From Trematomus loennbergii (taxonomy: Eukaryota; Chordata; Actinopteri; Perciformes; Nototheniidae), in assembly GCA_012861695.1 (NCBI GenBank), contig JAAOOA010000399.1:10573147-10637146 (forward strand): a stretch of 64,000 nucleotides of DNA. The letters run 5' to 3'. Positions 61,922-64,000 of the stretch are shown here, piece by piece. The notes beneath the pieces are model-generated. The model saw nothing but the letters and a program-made list of their open reading frames with translations. It ran no database searches and was not told the origin of the DNA. Numbering within the stretch: the first letter of the stretch is position 1; each line of letters starts with the position of its first letter. The position numbers and the translations under genes were made by a program.

Positions 61922-64000
61922 ATACAACTTATGATCATGATGTATAAAGTATTGAACTTACCACCACCAGAGGACTGCACATGGATGGTTGCAGTTGGGC
62001 CTCCGCTGAACAGTCTAATGTTGGAATAATGCAGAGTTAGTCCTTAATTCAAAGTTAAAGCTAATGGTGAAGCTATAAAACAATTTCTTAAAGTTTATCC
62101 CACCTGTCCTCCTCTCCTTCAAGCAGTTTCATGTAGGTGGCAATTTCGATGTCCAGGGCCAGCTTGACGTTCATCAGCTCCTGGTATTCGCGCACCTGGC
62201 GGGCCATGTCCTGCTTGGCTCTGTGCAGAGCATCCTCCAGGTCTCTGATGCGGAGCTTGGCATCTTTCACTGCCAGCTCACCACGCTCCTCTGCCTCTGT
62301 GATCTGAACCTCAAGGCTGGCCCTCTGTGGAAAATAATGTTACTGATTATTTAGTATCTGCAAGTCCCTCTTAAATTAATGTAGTGCATATTAAAGTGTT
62401 CATATTAATGCTTCATCAATAAGAAGTTTTTTAAATATACCTGTCCCTTGACAGCCTCAATCTCATTCTGAAGACGGGAGATCATGCGGTTCAGCTCAGA
62501 AATCTCTGACTTTGTTGTGCGCAGGTCGTCACCATACTGTCCGGCAGAGGTCTGCATCTCCTCATACTGAAAAATACAAGAAGGTGTGTCAAGAGAGGGA
62601 TCTAAAGCGATGACGAAGTGTTGAAAGTAATTGTAGAAACAAGATGAACTTAGCCTTTTTTTCACTCACCTTCTGTTTGTACCAACCCTCTGCTTCAGCC
62701 TTGCTGCGGTTGGCAATGTCCTCATACTGAGCACGCACTTCAGCCACAATAGAGTCCATGTCCAGGTTACGGCTGTTGTCCATCTCCACGATGACGGAGG
62801 TGTCCTTGATCTGGCTCTGCAGCTCACGAAGCTCCTACAGAAACAATGGTTGTTGCACAATAATTAACTCTTTGTCCTTTTTTCATTAAAGATCGAGCAG
62901 ATTTTCATCAGATTTAAGTCAGAAAAGATTATAATATTATAAAGAATATGATATTATAGATACATACAGTCTCATAGACGGCACTGAGGAAGTTGATCTC
63001 ATCCTGAAGAGCATCAGCCTTGGCATCCAGCTCCACATTGTTCATGTAGGCAGCATCAACATCCTAAAAACAAGATAATGTAGAAACAGAAAGTGTTAGA
63101 ATTTGCTACTTTGTTGTTAACACCAGGATTTCCAAAGAATTAATGTATCTTTGATGTGTATGCACCTTCTTCAAGAGCACAAACTCGTTCTCTGCAGTTG
63201 CACGTTTGTTGATTTCATCTTCATACCTGTTGGAACATGGCGGGATTTTAGTACATCTGCTCGATTTTAAAACATCTGTTGACTTAATCAAATGTCTGTG
63301 AAAGTTAGTGACCATGTCATACAAGCACTCACTTATTCTTGAAGTCCTCAACGTGACCCTGCATGTTCCTCAGCTCTCCCTCCAGCTTGACCTTCTCATT
63401 GCCCAGTCCGTCGAGGTGTCTGCGCAGGTTGGAAATGTAAGCCTCGAACATGCTATCGATGTTGGAGCGGGATGTGGTCTGGTCCTGCATGAGGCTCCAT
63501 TTGGTCTCCAGCATTTTGTTCTGCTGCTCCAGGAACCTGACCTGTGGAGACAAAAAAAAGGTAAGATTATCAGATGTTGTAAATGTGGTTAGACTGTTGA
63601 TTTAATTGACTCTTTTATGCTACAATTCACTTCACATGTTGCTTTTGACAGCAGCTGCAAGTAATTTAGCCCCATGAGAGCATTGCAGGCCATTGGTAGT
63701 AAGATACTCAGGCCTACAGTACATTTCACATAACAGAGTCACAAGCAGACAGCACAGGAACCAACCTTGTCGATGAAGGAAGCAAAGCGGTTGTTGAGGG
63801 TCTTGATCTGCTCCTTCTCGTGGGTGCGGACAGCTTGGATGGTGGGGTCAATTGCAAGGTTCAGAGGGGTCAGCAGGCTCTTGTTGACCTGGACAGCAGT
63901 GATCAATGGAGCCATGCAGTTGCCTCCTGCTTGGCTAGAGCTAATGCCATAACTGCCATAACAGCTACCTGAACCAAAACCTGCACCTGAACCAAAACCT
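61703..64000 (-). CDS. Type II cytoskeletal keratin (krt8/krt5-like), 5' end beyond window
   Basis: Intermediate-filament protein that pairs with a type I keratin in epithelial cells. Nine exons are visible on the minus strand: 64000-63766 (partial), 63541-63333, 63226-63166, 63063-62968, 62834-62670, 62566-62441, 62324-62104, 62014-61962 and 61824-61703. Internal sizes of 209, 61, 96, 165, 126 and 221 nt match the conserved type II keratin gene structure. The protein runs from a Gly/Ser-rich head (GFGSG repeats), through helix initiation ([26 protein letters not shown]), the coiled-coil rod and helix termination ([15 protein letters not shown]), to a short Gly/Ser tail ending [12 protein letters not shown]. 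Stop TAA is at 61705-61703 and AATAAA on the minus strand at 61486-61481. Exon 8 is 53 nt, against about 35 in mammalian type II keratins. Type II is firm; which fish paralogue is not. Confidence 0.95.
61891..61920 (+). repeat. GATA microsatellite in the keratin last intron
   Basis: Seven perfect AGAT units in the intron between keratin exons 8 and 9. Confidence 0.95.

Noticed and set aside
1..64000. CRISPR arrays, bacterial operons, phage or viral genomes
   Set aside because: No regularly spaced repeats and no prokaryotic gene organisation; all signals are those of a vertebrate nuclear genome.

Overview
The window is vertebrate nuclear DNA, almost certainly from a ray-finned (teleost) fish. 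It has intron-rich genes with vertebrate splice sites and no bacterial-type operons. It also has an AT-rich background full of short TIR elements, L2-like LINE tails and CA, GATA and TCC microsatellites of the kind common in fish genomes. Only three protein-coding genes are recognisable, and two of them run off the window.

Left end (1-1914, + strand): the last four coding exons of a transglutaminase 2-type gene. Convergent to it, on the - strand (4698-21705), is a complete four-exon vstm2l gene encoding a predicted secreted V-set Ig protein of about 212 aa. Its first intron is about 14.5 kb. TGM2 and VSTM2L are also close neighbours on human chromosome 20, so this half looks like an ancestral vertebrate block. 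Right end (61703-64000, - strand): exons of a type II keratin, from the end of the head domain to the stop. Human type II keratins lie on another chromosome, so this junction is probably a fish-specific arrangement or a lineage rearrangement.

Between the vstm2l promoter (about 21.7 kb) and the keratin polyA site (about 61.5 kb) are roughly 40 kb in which I find no host gene. That stretch, and the vstm2l introns, are rich in mobile elements whose ends can be set from target-site duplications: two TTAA-flanked MITE families with four copies each; several hAT-like elements with 8-bp duplications; a nested pair of elements ending in TTCACAC-type termini; L2-like LINE fragments; a small LINE-mobilised insertion with a 15-bp duplication; and LTR remnants. 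Several are nested, which gives a relative insertion order. One MITE copy sits in one arm of an inverted repeat whose other arm keeps the empty TTAA site, so the insertion event can be read directly.

The most useful points for follow-up are the tgm2 C-terminal extension (a six-A run at the expected stop), the empty/filled TTAA site, the nested transposons and their hairpins, and the unusual genomic neighbours. I see no evidence for a wholly new biological system. The genes have unrelated roles (protein cross-linking, a secreted Ig protein, epithelial intermediate filament) and do not form a pathway.
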